Source of the DNA: Taxillus chinensis
Lineage: Eukaryota > Streptophyta > Magnoliopsida > Santalales > Loranthaceae
Assembly: GCA_023512835.1 (NCBI GenBank)
Contig: CM042089.1
Coordinates: forward strand, 49,313,004 to 49,377,003
Direction of reading: 5' to 3'
Length of the DNA stretch: 64,000 nucleotides
In this document: positions 10,635 through 21,554 of the stretch, in pieces
Position numbering within the stretch: position 1 is the stretch's first letter
Layout of the letters: every line of letters begins with the position of its first letter
Made by a program: the position numbers and the translations under genes
The notes under the pieces: model-generated
Database searches by the model: none
What the model was told of the DNA's origin: nothing
What the model saw: the letters and a program-made list of their open reading frames with translations, nothing else

Positions 10635-11440
10635 TTATAGGCAAACTCCACCGAGAGGAAGGTGGGAAGCCCATGATCCTCCAAAATCGAGTACACAAGC
10701 CCTCAACAAGTCTTCCAATGTTTGAATGGTCCTCTCGGACTGACCATCGGTCTCGGGATGGAATGCGGTACTCAAATTAAGTCGGGTTCCCAATGCTTCC
10801 TGCAGACCTCCCCAAAACCGGGATGTAAACCGCGCATCCCCGTCTGGAAACAATAGACAAGGGTACTCCGTGCAAGCGGACAATTTCATCAACATACAAC
10901 CGGCTTAACGTGCCGATAGAGTCGCGCTCTCGAATTGCCAAGAAATGGGCTGACTTAGTTAAGCGGTCCACTATGACCCAAATCATGTCCTTTCTCCCGA
11001 AGTTGTAGGAAGTCCCGTCACGAAGTCCATGGTAATATGCTCCCACTTCCACTCGGCTACAGGTAAAGGCCGCAATTGACCAGCGGGTCGTTGGTGTTCG
11101 CCTTCACTTGCCGACAGGTAAGGCACCTGGAAACAAACTCTGCTACACTCCGTTTCAGCCCTGGCCACCAGAACGTGCGCGAACGGCATGATACATCTTA
11201 GTTCCTCCTGGATGTACAGCCAAACGGGAATGATGAAATTCCCTCAAGACATCCTCACGCAAGGGAGGTGGTACTATCAGACGCCCTCGAAATTTCAGCT
11301 CATGCTCAACTCCTTCGTCCGGTCCTCGACGGCTCTCCGGCCTCTATCCTGGGCCCGGATCACCTCACGATCCATGTCGCCTAACCGTCCCTCACGGACA
11401 CGCCGATACAACTCTGGTATCACGGTGAGAGGACACAGGA
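10635..11440 (-). pseudogene. G1 pol: integrase core
   Basis: Integrase is spread over several short frames. [15 protein letters not shown] (11000-11060) contains the first catalytic Asp. [16 protein letters not shown] follows at 10930-10985. The second Asp lies in [13 protein letters not shown], altered from the common SDRG context, and the Glu in [16 protein letters not shown] at about 10740-10790. Frames change near 11040, 10880 and 10690. These breaks make the integrase nonfunctional as written. The region 11190-11440 holds the poorly readable N-terminal finger. Confidence 0.85.
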
Positions 11441-11448
11441 TAGCTCCA

Positions 11449-12130
11449 TCATCTTGAAAGCAGGTTGCACCGAAGCATCGCTAACCGCTCCATCATTTTC
11501 CATTCTCTCATGGAAACCTCGGCTTTTCCCTTTCTACTTAGCGCGTCGGCTACTAAATTTCCCTTTCCAGGCGTGTAGGAGAGCGTGAAGTCAAACATTT
11601 GCAGGTACTCGACCCACCTCCGTTGGCGCAAATTTAGGTCTCTCTGGGTGAAGATATACCGTAGGCTTTTGTGGTCGGTATATACCACAAATTTCTCTCC
11701 CAACAGGTAATGTCGCCAAGACTTCAGGGCAAAAATAATCGCTGCTAACTCCAGGTCGTGTGTTGGGTAGTTTTGCTCATGGGACTTCATTGTCGCGAGC
11801 CATATGCTATGACTTGGCGCTCTTGCATCGAACACACCCCGGTCCAACGCGAGACGCATCACAATACACCTCGAATGGCACTCCCTCCTGCGGTAGACTC
11901 AACACCGGTGCGGTAGTTAGGCGAGTCTTCAACTCCTCGAATGCTGCCGGCACTTGTCCGTCCACTCGAATTTGGCTCCCTTCCGTGTAAGAGCTGTCAT
12001 AGGTGCCGCCAACCGAGAAAACCCTTCCACAAAACGCCGGTAATACCCCCCGGACCCAAGAAACTCCGGATCTCAAAACATTTGTGGGCCTCTTCCAAGA
12101 TGCTACGGACTCAATCATGGTTGGGTCCAC
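11449..12130 (-). pseudogene. G1 pol: RNase H
   Basis: The Gypsy RNase H is recognised from EQNYPTHDLELAAIIFALKS, WRHYLLG, VYTDHKSLRYIF and YTPGKGNLVADALSRK (11449-11780). Upstream, VPFEVYCDAS (near 11880) is the first catalytic Asp region, in another frame, and YDSSYTEGSQ marks the connection domain. At least two frame changes lie between 11780 and 12100. RNase H degrades the RNA strand of the RNA-DNA hybrid during reverse transcription. Confidence 0.88.
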
Positions 12131-13074
12131 TCTAACTCCTTCCTGGCAGATACTACATGCCCAAGAAAATGCACCTCTCGCATCCCGAAGTCACACTTGC
12201 TAAATTTAGCATACAAGTGATGATCTCGTAGTGCCCGTAGCACCACGGCCAAGTGCTCCTCATGCTCGACTTGGGTTTTGGAGTACACAAGGATGTCGTC
12301 AATGAATACCACCACGAAGGAATCCAGGTATGGGGCAAATACCGATTCATTAGATGCATGAACACAAAGAGTGCGTTCGTGAGCCCAAAAGGCATCACTA
12401 ACCACTCATAGTGTCCGTACCGCACCTGAACGCCGTCTTAGGGATGTCCTCGCTCCCGACCCTCAATTGGTGATATCCCGAACGCAGATCGATTTTTGAG
12501 AACCACCGTGCTCCACTCGGCTGGTCGAATAAGTCATCAATCCGCGGCAAAGGGTACTTGTTCTTTACCGTTACTTGATTGACTTCCGATAATCAATGCA
12601 AAGTCGCAACGAACCATCGGCCTTCTTAGCAAACAAGACCGGTGCACCCCATGGTGAGGTACTAGGACGGATAAAACCTTTATCTCCCGGTTCCTTTATC
12701 TCCTGAAGCTCCCGCAACTCAGCAGGTCCCATCCGGTATGCTACTAGTGAGATGGGTCCCACCCCTGGCAACAGTTCAATCGTGAACTCGACACTTCGTG
12801 TGGAGGCAACTCCAACAACTCCCCAGGAAAGACATCCTGGAAATTCTCGACTACATCCTGGCCACACCCTTTTCTCCAAGTTACCTTCCTCCTCAAAGGT
12901 TAGGGTGGCAAGCCTATGGGTAATATTGCCCCATAGCTCCCTCGTCGGTCCAGCTCTCCCGGCATCCCTATCCCATTCACCCACTAGGATACAGGAAGAC
13001 CCCGTGGGTGTAGTAAACGATACTCGTCGCCTATAGCAGTCAATCTTAGCCTGAAAGGCCATCAACCAGTCCAT
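12115..13074 (-). pseudogene. G1 pol: reverse transcriptase
   Basis: The Gypsy RT begins with [13 protein letters not shown], then [18 protein letters not shown] and CIDYRKSI (12571-13074), breaks, and resumes with MPFGLTNA and the catalytic [12 protein letters not shown] (about 12280-12320), then [19 protein letters not shown]. The fingers (RID, finger-palm) near 12430-12570 are frame-shifted. Gypsy RTs share this order with RNase H downstream, which agrees with the neighbouring frame. Overlapping frames at 12153-12425 show a one-base change within the palm. Confidence 0.9.
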
Positions 13075-13174
13075 CCCCGAATCAAACTAAAGGTCCTCAT
13101 GGGCATTACGTACAAATCAAATGAGAGGTCAACCTCTCCTATCGTAAGCGCACACTCTCGACACATTTGGTGGA

Positions 13175-13663
13175 TCAACTCCACTCCTCCCATTGGGGAC
13201 TCGACCCTCGAGGTCTATCGGCCTCCACAAAATCAAGTCCAAGGCTCTCCACCAAGGACTTAGCAATTAGGGAGCACGAAGCTCCAGTATCAAACAATGC
13301 GACAACAACGGTGCGAGATATTAGAATAGTACCTCGAACCACCGAAGGTCCAGCTCCACCTTCCTCGGAGGGTGATGGTAAATCCTCCATTTCACTGGTG
13401 TTGAGGTAAGCGCGAACACTCGCCTTGGCTTGCCCCACCACCGGCCTCACTTGCCTTCCCTTTTGCTCCTGCCCGCAGTCCATCGGGACGCCCCTCCGAT
13501 CCTCCTTGTGGTTGCCTCTCCCCCTGTGGCCTAGTGTGACCGGAACCACCTGACCGGGCCCGCCACGAATGTGTGGCTTTGGGGCTGGGGCCTGAAATTG
13601 GGTTCCACCCCTGCTCCCTTGTGCTAAGCTTCCAGCTCCCGGTTGTTCCCCTTGCCGAAACAC
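13175..13663 (-). pseudogene. G1 pol: aspartic protease
   Basis: A 162-residue frame with VVALFDTGASCSLIAKSLVE; the catalytic Asp125 is in DTGAS. The first 90 residues are a Gly/Gln/Arg-rich linker after the gag zinc knuckle. The protease cuts the gag-pol polyprotein. The frame ends before RT with a stop near 13175, so gag-pol is interrupted here. Confidence 0.85.
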
Positions 13664-14744
13664 ACCTTGCCGATGTGTCCCACCTTCCCACGACTATGAC
13701 ACGTCAAGTGCTGCTTGGGGCACTCACGTTGACGTGCCCCGACATGCCACAACAGGTACACCCGCTTGGGAAGTTCCCAGGAGACTCCCTGTCCTCCAAA
13801 GTAACGGGATCCGGGCGGAGCCATTGAAGCTTGGCCCCCATCCTTGGGAAAAGTCCCACTCCCGGACTCAACCTTCGCCTCTTGGTATCACCGTGCTTGT
13901 CGCGCGCGCTCGCCCCCATCCGCTCCTGGTGAGCCTGTCTTCCCTCCTCTAATCCTCTCTCAACAATCTTGGCGGTGTCCACGACTTCAAGATAGGTCTT
14001 CGGCCCAGACATCTCCACCCTTTGCTTCAGGGCAGGTTTGAGACCCATGGTAAACTTATGGGCCTTCAGGTCCTCCCTTGATATTGCTTCGGAGCAAACC
14101 GACTCAGCCCCCGAAAATCTCGCTCATACTCGCCACCGAGCGCGATCCCCGCTTAAGCCGCCGAACTCCTCCCGCTTCGCCACCGCAATGACTCGGAAAG
14201 AACTCCTCATGGAACACCTGGAGGAACTCATTCCAGGCCATGGTCTCCATATCCCGGCTTCCCGAGATGCTAAGCCACCATTCCAAGGCTTCCTCCTCCA
14301 ACGCCTGGATCGCTAGTCTCACTTTGTCTTCCTCCCGGGGTCGAAGAAAGGAGAACACATGCTCGATCCGCCGCAGCCGGTGTGCTGCTCCTAGAGGTTC
14401 AGCTCCTCCCTTGAACCTTGGTGGGTGTTCCTTTCGGAACCGCGTCAACACGTCTCCCTCTTCCCGCCTCACCGGCACTTCCTGCCTACACGGAGGTTCG
14501 CCTCACGGGGTGGAGGGGGTGGCACCGCCCGTCGTGCCATCATCTCCCGACGCACCTCGTTTAGGATCTCTCCCCTGAGGTCCTCACGCATGCCTTGCAC
14601 GTTCTCACTTAGGGCCCGGACTTGGGCCATGATCCGCTCCAGGGGATCATCGCCCTCTACACGCTGTCCTCTTCCCTCTCCGGCACGGGCGGAAGATTCA
14701 TCTTCTACAACTGGAGTAGCTCAGGTTACTTTCCTAGGAGGCAT
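13624..14744 (-). pseudogene. G1 gag
   Basis: The probable start is ATG at 14744-14742, followed seven codons later by TGA. Further in, the N-terminal segment GMREDLRGEILNEVRREMM is coiled-coil-like. The capsid-like core is seen in RKEHPPRFKGGAEPL, RIEHVFSFL and ALEEEALEWWLSI (14104-14478) and, in another frame, MGLKPALKQRVEM (13704-14048). A degenerate zinc-knuckle pair (CTCCGMSGHVNVS, then CHSRGKVGHIGKVC near 13660) ends the domain. Gag forms the particle that packages the RNA. At least four frame changes or stops make it nonfunctional as written. Confidence 0.82.
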
Positions 14745-15189
14745 CGTCTACATAATTTAAACCAAACTAGGATCAGCTTCTCTCAAGCTCTACACACCCT
14801 CATCCCCATGGGCCATGAGGTACTCAAGCAACATTTTACATTTAAACACACAGAAAATCACGAAGTACACAGCGGCAATTCATAGCAACAAGTCTCACAG
14901 AAAATCACCGAATTTCACAAAGAACAAGTTTCAAGAACATAGCATGTCCAATCACAATGCTCATACCGAAATTAAACTAGTGCTCTAATGCCAATGCATG
15001 TATGCACCCTCAACCCAAATGCAAGTGCCCTACTCCTTGGTCTAACTACCCCCCGAGTACACCCCGGAAAACCAGATAGGACCACGTTGATCAGGCGTGT
15101 CCTATACCGCCTCCCAAGAGTCTCGAAGCGCCCAGGCCTCCCCACTATCCTAGGTCCACTAGACCATGAACTATCGCTCGATACCATAT
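14745..15189 (-). other. G1 leader and primer-binding site
   Basis: The element-sense TGGTATCGAGC at 15176-15186 lies two to three bases from the LTR end. It resembles a primer site for an initiator-Met-type tRNA. The remaining 430 bases up to gag show no gene. Confidence 0.75.
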
Positions 15190-17148
15190 TGTCACGCCCC
15201 AATTTCCTTCCACTTGGAAATGAGTAGTGACTGCCCATGCCCGCACCCGAAGGGACAAGGGGTTGGTGCAAGCACCTTAAAAGGACTTCTAGCACGGGTC
15301 TTGTCCCAAACCCGCACAATCAGGCTAACATGCCCAAGGGGCATGCTCCTGTTCCCAAACCATGCACACAAACACAAATTGAATAACAACATCTCATTTT
15401 ATTTCATTTCAAAGACTAAATGTTCATTACAACCCAGTCGGGGAAAAACCCCTATGAAGCCATCAATAAAACCAAACCAAAATCCAAACACATAAAACCA
15501 GAGTACAACAAAGGAAATAATATAAAGCTTTCGGCCTCGGGGGCCTAGCTCCTCGCCTTCACCTACCGCCGCTAAACCCCGCAAAAGAACAGTTTATAGG
15601 AGGGGTGAGCAAACCACGGCTCAGTAGGGATCCGGTCTCCCCGGACCCGTCCCGGCGTACAACATGCATGATATGTGTATGCTTGTGCTCGTGTCGTGCC
15701 TAAGGCTAACGCAGCAAACATCACCCGGGAAACACTCTTTACCTGAACCCGCACCGAAGGGCAGAGGACACCCCGCCACCACGGCGACATGACATACCAC
15801 ATTCAGGCGAATGTTGCATGGACACCAATGCAACATTTTCCACCCGAGTCGATATGGTCAACCACCTCCTCGGGCGCCATATCTACCCTCAGGAATGGGT
15901 GTAGACTTAGCCCACCGTCGTGAGTGCTACACCGAGACTCAGGACCACGTCCTGGCCAAATCTCAAAGGGGTCCATATTGTGCCTGGCCCATATCTCGGC
16001 TCAATCTCAAACAGATCAACGAACAAGATAACATTACATCTCAACATGTAAACTCAGGCACATCATTTACACTTTATCTCGAAGGACCAACATGGTCAGA
16101 TACAAGCCACACACATCAGCCTCATAGGCTTAAAATCAAATACAAATCAAACACAGTACACACCAGTCACACAGGTATATCATCAAACACCCATATACAA
16201 GGTCTCACAGGCATCATATTGAATACATGGCATGCAGGCCTCACCAGACATTTTATCAAACACATAGTGTGCAGCCTCTTAGACATTTCATCAAACACAT
16301 GGTGGGCATAAACAAACCCAGAAAATCCTCAGGCCAAATTAACATCGGAATCAACAAAACATGCCATCGAAGGCCAACATCCATATAGGAGATCACACCT
16401 ATATGGATTTACATATATATATATATAGGTGAACATCCTAAAACAGAGGAGAGTTAGGAGAACATGAACCCCTACCTCAGGCTTTTGTCCTAACCTCCAC
16501 GCTAGACGACTCCCAACGACGCGAACCACCACGGCAATCGCCCGGGAGATCCTCTCTCTCTCTCTCTCTCTCTCTGGGAAAGGCTGCAAGAAAGGGACAC
16601 AAGAACCCTAAACTCAAACTCAAACCCTCATTATATAGACACTACCCACATCAAAACGACGTAGTTTTGATTAAGTAAACCCAGGATCAAAACGACGTAG
16701 TTTTGATCACACAAGTTAGCACCTTTCCACACCCATATAGGCCAAAATACTCGAATTTCAACATGGTCCTTTGGAGAAAGATCATTAGAATGTCAAAACC
16801 AAGGGAACCATGCAAAAATATGGTCTGCACGCCAATTTGCACGTGAATTCCCAATTCACGTGCAACTCCAAATGGACTCCAAATGCTCTCAAACTTCACC
16901 CCTAGCCTCCTTGCATCATTTAGAAGACAACCACACTTGCACGTGAATTGGACCCATATCACGTGCACCTCACATACACGTCCGTTTGGCCTGAAACTTC
17001 GTGGTAGATAGAGGACATCATTCTAAGCATCTTTCCTTTTGCACGTGAATTCATTTGAGCCCATTCACTAGGTCAAAATCTAGAAAAACTCTACTCGGAA
17101 GGCAAAAGCGTGACTAACCGTGACTAACTCAAGGTACGGGTCCTTACA
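15190..17148 (-). repeat. G1 5' LTR (right)
   Basis: Pairs with 7802-9761. It has the same dyads at 16650-16671 and 16686-16707, five CACGTG boxes near 16838-17045, and a CT run at about 16551-16574. The differences between the two LTRs are few, often short and clustered in GC-rich spots such as 15290-15300 and 15645-15655. The promoter in this copy would drive minus-strand transcription of the element. Confidence 0.92.
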
Positions 17149-17966
17149 AAGCTATCCGATCCTTTAAACTCACACGGAGTAAGAAACTCGTACAGAGTAA
17201 GGAACTTACACGCAGAGTAAGGAAGCGCTGATATGGAATAAGCACTCCGACCTTCTCATTTACACGGAGTAAGCAACCGCTGACAGAGACTAAGGATTCC
17301 AGTATCAAATAGATACGGAATAAGCAACCACTGACACGAAGTAAGGTTCCGAGCTTCATTAGCAACGGAGTAAGGAAAATTACACCGGACCAAGAAGATG
17401 CTACTTCAACTTACCGCATTTAAAGTTATCAGCTCGTGGTGTCCCGATGTAAGACAAACTCGTTGAGAACCTGAAGAATCTTATACGTGGATCACCCGGA
17501 TATGTGGACGCAACTTTAATTATACTTGGGAACTCACAAAGGCACTTATACTCTTCAAACCCAAGATCTTGATCTCCACAAACCACAGCAGTCAAGGCAG
17601 AGAGATTACCGAGGAATAGTTAGTCTTGAACGCATTCGGAACTACAAGCTCCAAGGTTGTCTCTTAGGAATGTTTGTATAAATATTCATACTTGTACATT
17701 TGAAAAGTGCGCGAGCGAGCCTGAATCAACCCTATGTATGCACAAGAGTTCAAAGACATAATATAGGCTGGTGTGTGAATCCTTTTGTAAACAGAGTGTA
17801 AAAGAGTCTTGCTTCTATTTTGTTGTATTTATCTTTTGATAATAAAACAAAATACTTCTACTATCTGGTTATCTTCCGTAGTGATTCTATCACTTAACTA
17901 GATAAGTGTTGTGTTATAAGAGATTCAAAAGAGTTTCGATAAGAGCCTATTCACCCCCCCCCCCCC
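17149..17966 (+). repeat. B1 3' LTR, right part (end truncated)
   Basis: After the duplicated AAGCT the LTR continues with CGGAGTAAGGA-type repeats, a TATA-like TATAAATATTCATAC (17680s), an AATAAAA signal near 17841 and a long C-tract (17953-17964). B2 LTRs end about 13 bp further with GGGAYCATCA. Here the sequence passes into Gypsy RNase H coding sequence at a shared CTAGGC/GCCTAG-like joint. Confidence 0.88.
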
Positions 17967-18378
17967 TCTAGGCTTCCTTCTTAGCTAACAAATCCTTAAG
18001 AGCCATATGGTCAGTATAAACAACAACCTTACACCCAAAGAGGTAAGATCTAAACTTGTAGTAGCCATAAACTACGCTAGCAACTCTTTCTCAGTAGTGG
18101 TATAGTTCTGTTGGGTATTATCTAGAGTCTTACTAGCATAGTAAATCACCCTAAAAATTTTCTCTCTCCTCTGCCCTAGAACTACCCCCACACTATAGAA
18201 CCCAGCATGTTCTAAGAAACTTCTCACCCCTTTCTCATTGGTTAGAGGTGGCAGGGTTTCAACGGTAGATATCTTAGCTCTATCTACCTCCAAACCTTTA
18301 GCGGACACCTTGTGCCCAAGGACTATGCCCTCATTCACCACGAAATGGCATTTCTCCCAATTGAGGACAAGTGCTTTC
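17967..18378 (-). pseudogene. G0 (Athila-like Gypsy) RT end and RNase H, internally deleted
   Basis: Minus-strand frame with NEGIVLGHKVSAKGLEVDRA and GVRSFLEHAGFYS, the end of an Athila-type RT. It passes directly to VGVVLGQRREKIFRVIYYAS and TTEKELLA of RNase H. The connection domain normally between them, on the order of 60 or more residues, is missing. A further TDHMALKDLLAKKEA segment follows in another frame at 17967-18040. The RT upstream part lies at 62117-62912, separated by the whole of Copia A. The left edge at 17966 is the joint with B1. Confidence 0.85.
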
Positions 18379-19220
18379 TGTAGGTCCCAAAGTGAGTCTA
18401 GAGGGGGGGTGAATAGACTTTCTTCGTGTGCGGAAGCTAGACTGTTAGCTGGTATTTTTTTTTTTTGTATTCCTCCTATAGATGACTATGATGGAAGTAT
18501 TTGTGGAGAAGATGACAGAAGTATTGTAAGGATAAGGTGAGTGATAATGAACTATTAGACAAAACTGAGATAAGAGTAAATGCTCTTTTCTCAACAGATC
18601 TCAATTGTGGAAGAGATGGTTTATGATAGATCGAAGTGTGGAAAACTAACAACACTGAGATCAAGACTTAATGAAAGTGCTAGATCTTTGATGAACAAGA
18701 GATTCGTGAATACTCAAACAGATTACTCTTGCTCTTGTGTGTTTCCTTCTTTTGAGAGAGAGGTTAAACTCTTAATTTTGTCATTAAGTGCGTGAGAGAT
18801 ATATTTTTAAGATTAAAGTGCTCATGCGCCATGATGTCCATCCCGACAGACTGACTTCCCGCCACTGAAAATGCGGAATGTCAGGGGATGGGTTGATCTA
18901 CTTTGATTTGCAGATCAGATGCCCATACTGTGTATTTGGCATGCAGTTGATCTTGGCCGTTCATCCATGGATGGTAGTTGGCAGCATTTAATGTGTGTCA
19001 TTAATGCACTCAATTGCTCAGGACGGCGCAGACTTGCTGTACAAACCCTAGCTGACAATATCGCTAAGTGGTTGTGTTTAGGGTTGTAAGTGTGCCTCGG
19101 AGGTAGATGCCTCGTAGGTTCAATGACTCGAAGATTTCAGTTAGCACCTGTAGAAAGTTGCGAAGTTTTGCTTTAGGCTTTATGGTGTTTCTGCGAGTCT
19201 ACGACTCACATCTTCGAGTG
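18379..19220 (-). repeat. Copia A 3' LTR, left part
   Basis: Starts TGTAGGTCCCAAAGTGAG and matches 60113 onwards in the 5' LTR. About 125-130 bp present in the right LTR (60467-60597) are absent near 18737. The segment ends at GAGTG (19216-19220), the TSD of S1. Confidence 0.9.
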
Positions 19221-21554
19221 TGTCACGCCCCCAAATCCCGGAAGGACCGAAACTAAGAGTGTGACTTCCCCATGCCCGCACCCGAAGGGTCAAGGGGTTG
19301 GTGACTAGCACCGATATGGACTACACATCGGGTGTTGTCCAAGATAAACCTGTACATTCATACATCAGGGGTATTCCTGTACATTCTCACATGCTATGAA
19401 GTTAAGGAAAATAATTTATTAATAACAGAGTCATGCTATAATTCCAATACAACTTCCACGGACCCTCGTCCGGATATTCAAATAATAAAATCAATCATGT
19501 TTTACAAAATCCATAAACCAAGTTATTACAAAATTTAAAACAAACAAAAAATTAGCTTTAGACCAGCCTCTAGCGAATGAGTCGATACCTGAAACATGTC
19601 AACAAAGTAGGGGTGAGCACAAATGCCCAGTAGGTGATCTCCATCTCCTCACCATCCTATAACATGAATTCCTAAGTCTACATGATCGGTGTATGCTTGT
19701 GCCAGTATAGTGTCCTACTTTATCACAATAAGCTTACATTCAATCACAAAATATAATATCACACACATTACATTTCATTCACTAAGGGTACACACCAAAC
19801 AATCCAACCATTCAGGAGATTCCCACATCCAGCTCCAAGGATCCCAGTCATTACCGGATAGCCATATGTGGGACCTGTGGTGTCCCTAACGACAACCTGT
19901 CACATATGGGACCTCAGTTAACCAGCCACATAGGAGACCTGCGGCCTCTTGCCAGCCATATGTGGGACCTGCGGTTAACCCAACCAACTCCACCACCAAT
20001 TCCACATATAATCAATAAATAGAATATTCCAACAGATAAAATTCAATACAACAACCTTACAAAATATTTAATGCATCAATCCGGCACTAACCACAAATAA
20101 TATATATACATATACATACATATATAAATATTCATCAAACATCCAACACCTTAAATATCAATTAAGTAATAGTAAGCTACGTACAAGTAACATTTAAATG
20201 CCAAATTTCTAACATTGAACTACAAACAATATTTCTAGTGTCAGACTGTAAATATCAAGCCACAAACAATGTTTCTAATATCAAACTATTAATGTCAAGC
20301 CTCCAATAATATTTTAGATGATAAATTAATAATATCAAGCTTCAAGTAATACTTTATATTATTAAACTATAATATCAAACCCAAACACTATTTTCATTAT
20401 TAAACTAACAATATCATAATTCTTGTTTGACCTTGCTATTGGAATGATATAAATGAATATGTTATTTTTACTACTAAATCAAATTAAATTAAATTTATCT
20501 ATATATCTTGATAATTATCAAAATACACATATATAATACCATACACGACTTCATAATAATGCACGGATTTAATGCACGAATTTATTACCCACATATACTA
20601 ACTATTGACACGCATGACTTGATTCCCATAATCAATTAAGCCTCCCTTTTTAAAAAAAAATCGACACTAAAACAAAGATGCCCCTTTTCTTGCATTGCCA
20701 CGAAACCACGCATCCAAAGATGCCCCCTTTTTTATTACGACAAAATTAAATAAAATAAAACAAAACCCTTGTGCTGCATTGGATCGAACGGATTGTGGAG
20801 GCATGAACGTATAGGTTGCCGCCCCCCATCATGGAGACGCTAACCAGGCTGTCATTCGACAGCCTGGTGTGTTGCTGCTGTCGCGCGGAAGAAACCGGGC
20901 CAACTGGCCTAGTACGGGTAGAAATTAATAATAACTAATTAGAATATGATAAAAGGGATAACAGGTGCAGTAGCTTGTCCAATGATTTGGAACCGGTCGA
21001 ATCACGCCGCACTGCAACAATCGCCCAGCCATATGTATATACACGTAAATGAATATATTTATATAAATACATACATATCCAAATGTTTATGTATATATAT
21101 ATATATATTCTAACAGTTTGTGTTCGTGCAATAGATTAACGAGGAATCAAGAATCACCTACCTCTTGCCTTCCGAAGGGATTAAACTCGCAGGAACAGTC
21201 TAGAATCGACGAAGAACGGTGAAGAACGCGAAGAACACTAAGAACTCTCCTCTGACGGCTAGGGTTTCTCAAAACAAAGTTATAATAAATAATAAAACCC
21301 CAAAACCCTATTTTTAATTAAAATTTGTCCTATTCCTTAATAATTTCCAAAAAGCCCTTCAAAATTCAAATTTTCACTTATTAACTCTTAATTTAACTCC
21401 CAAAATTTATTAAATAACCCCTGGAGGTTTCTGTACCTCAAATTAGGCCCAAATATTATCAAAACGATCGTATTAATGGCCACATTCTCAAAATAACTTT
21501 CTTAACATCAAATATAGATTATAAGTTATGCTAACACATATACGGATCCTTACA
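19221..21554 (-). mobile_element. Solo LTR S1 of a Gypsy family, TSD GAGTG
   Basis: A 2334-bp segment with ends TGTCACGCCCCC and GGATCCTTACA, the same terminal pattern as the G1 LTRs in the same orientation. GAGTG flanks both ends (19216-19220, 21555-21559). No internal coding region or PBS is present, so it is a solo LTR left by LTR-LTR recombination. It is AT-rich and contains several CATATGTGGGACC units (19860-19980) and TATATA runs near 20100 and 21093. It is a different family from G1 and G2, since only the termini and the early CCCGCACCCGAAGGG block look alike. Confidence 0.88.

Larger units (their letters stand above)
7802..17148 (-). mobile_element. Gypsy element G1 (Tekay/Del-type chromovirus-like), full length, TSD AAGCT
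   Basis: A complete Ty3/gypsy element of 9.35 kb on the minus strand. LTRs lie at 7802-9761 and 15190-17148 (1960 and 1959 bp). Flanking AAGCT at 7797-7801 and 17149-17153 is the 5-bp TSD. On the minus strand the order is PBS, gag, protease, RT, RNase H, integrase, chromodomain-like tail, then a polypurine end with TTCGAGGACGAAA. That end motif and the tail suit the Tekay/Del lineage. The LTRs are very similar, implying recent insertion, but gag-pol is broken into many frames, so the copy probably moved in trans or the frameshifts are partly sequencing errors. Confidence 0.93.
1..17966 (+). mobile_element. Copia element B1 (Sirevirus/Maximus-like), 5' end outside window, split by G1
   Basis: The window opens inside the integrase zinc-finger region of a Ty1/copia element. 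In order it shows integrase, RT, RNase H, a noncoding spacer, a third ORF with a Ulp1-like protease, a polypurine tract and a 3' LTR. It is a sister copy of B2 (30922-46935), which allows base-by-base comparison. The 3' LTR starts at 7362, is interrupted at 7801/7802 by Gypsy element G1, and resumes at 17149. Order integrase-RT-RNase H marks it as Copia; the extra downstream ORF and long spacer suggest the Sirevirus lineage. The right end lacks about the last 13 bp of the LTR and runs straight into Athila-like sequence without a clear TSD. Confidence 0.9.

Noticed and set aside
11188..15495. Many plus-strand frames of 60-166 codons across G1, including 15811-16311
   Set aside because: They are antisense to gag-pol or lie in LTRs, with Pro/Ser-rich composition typical of antisense GC-rich sequence.
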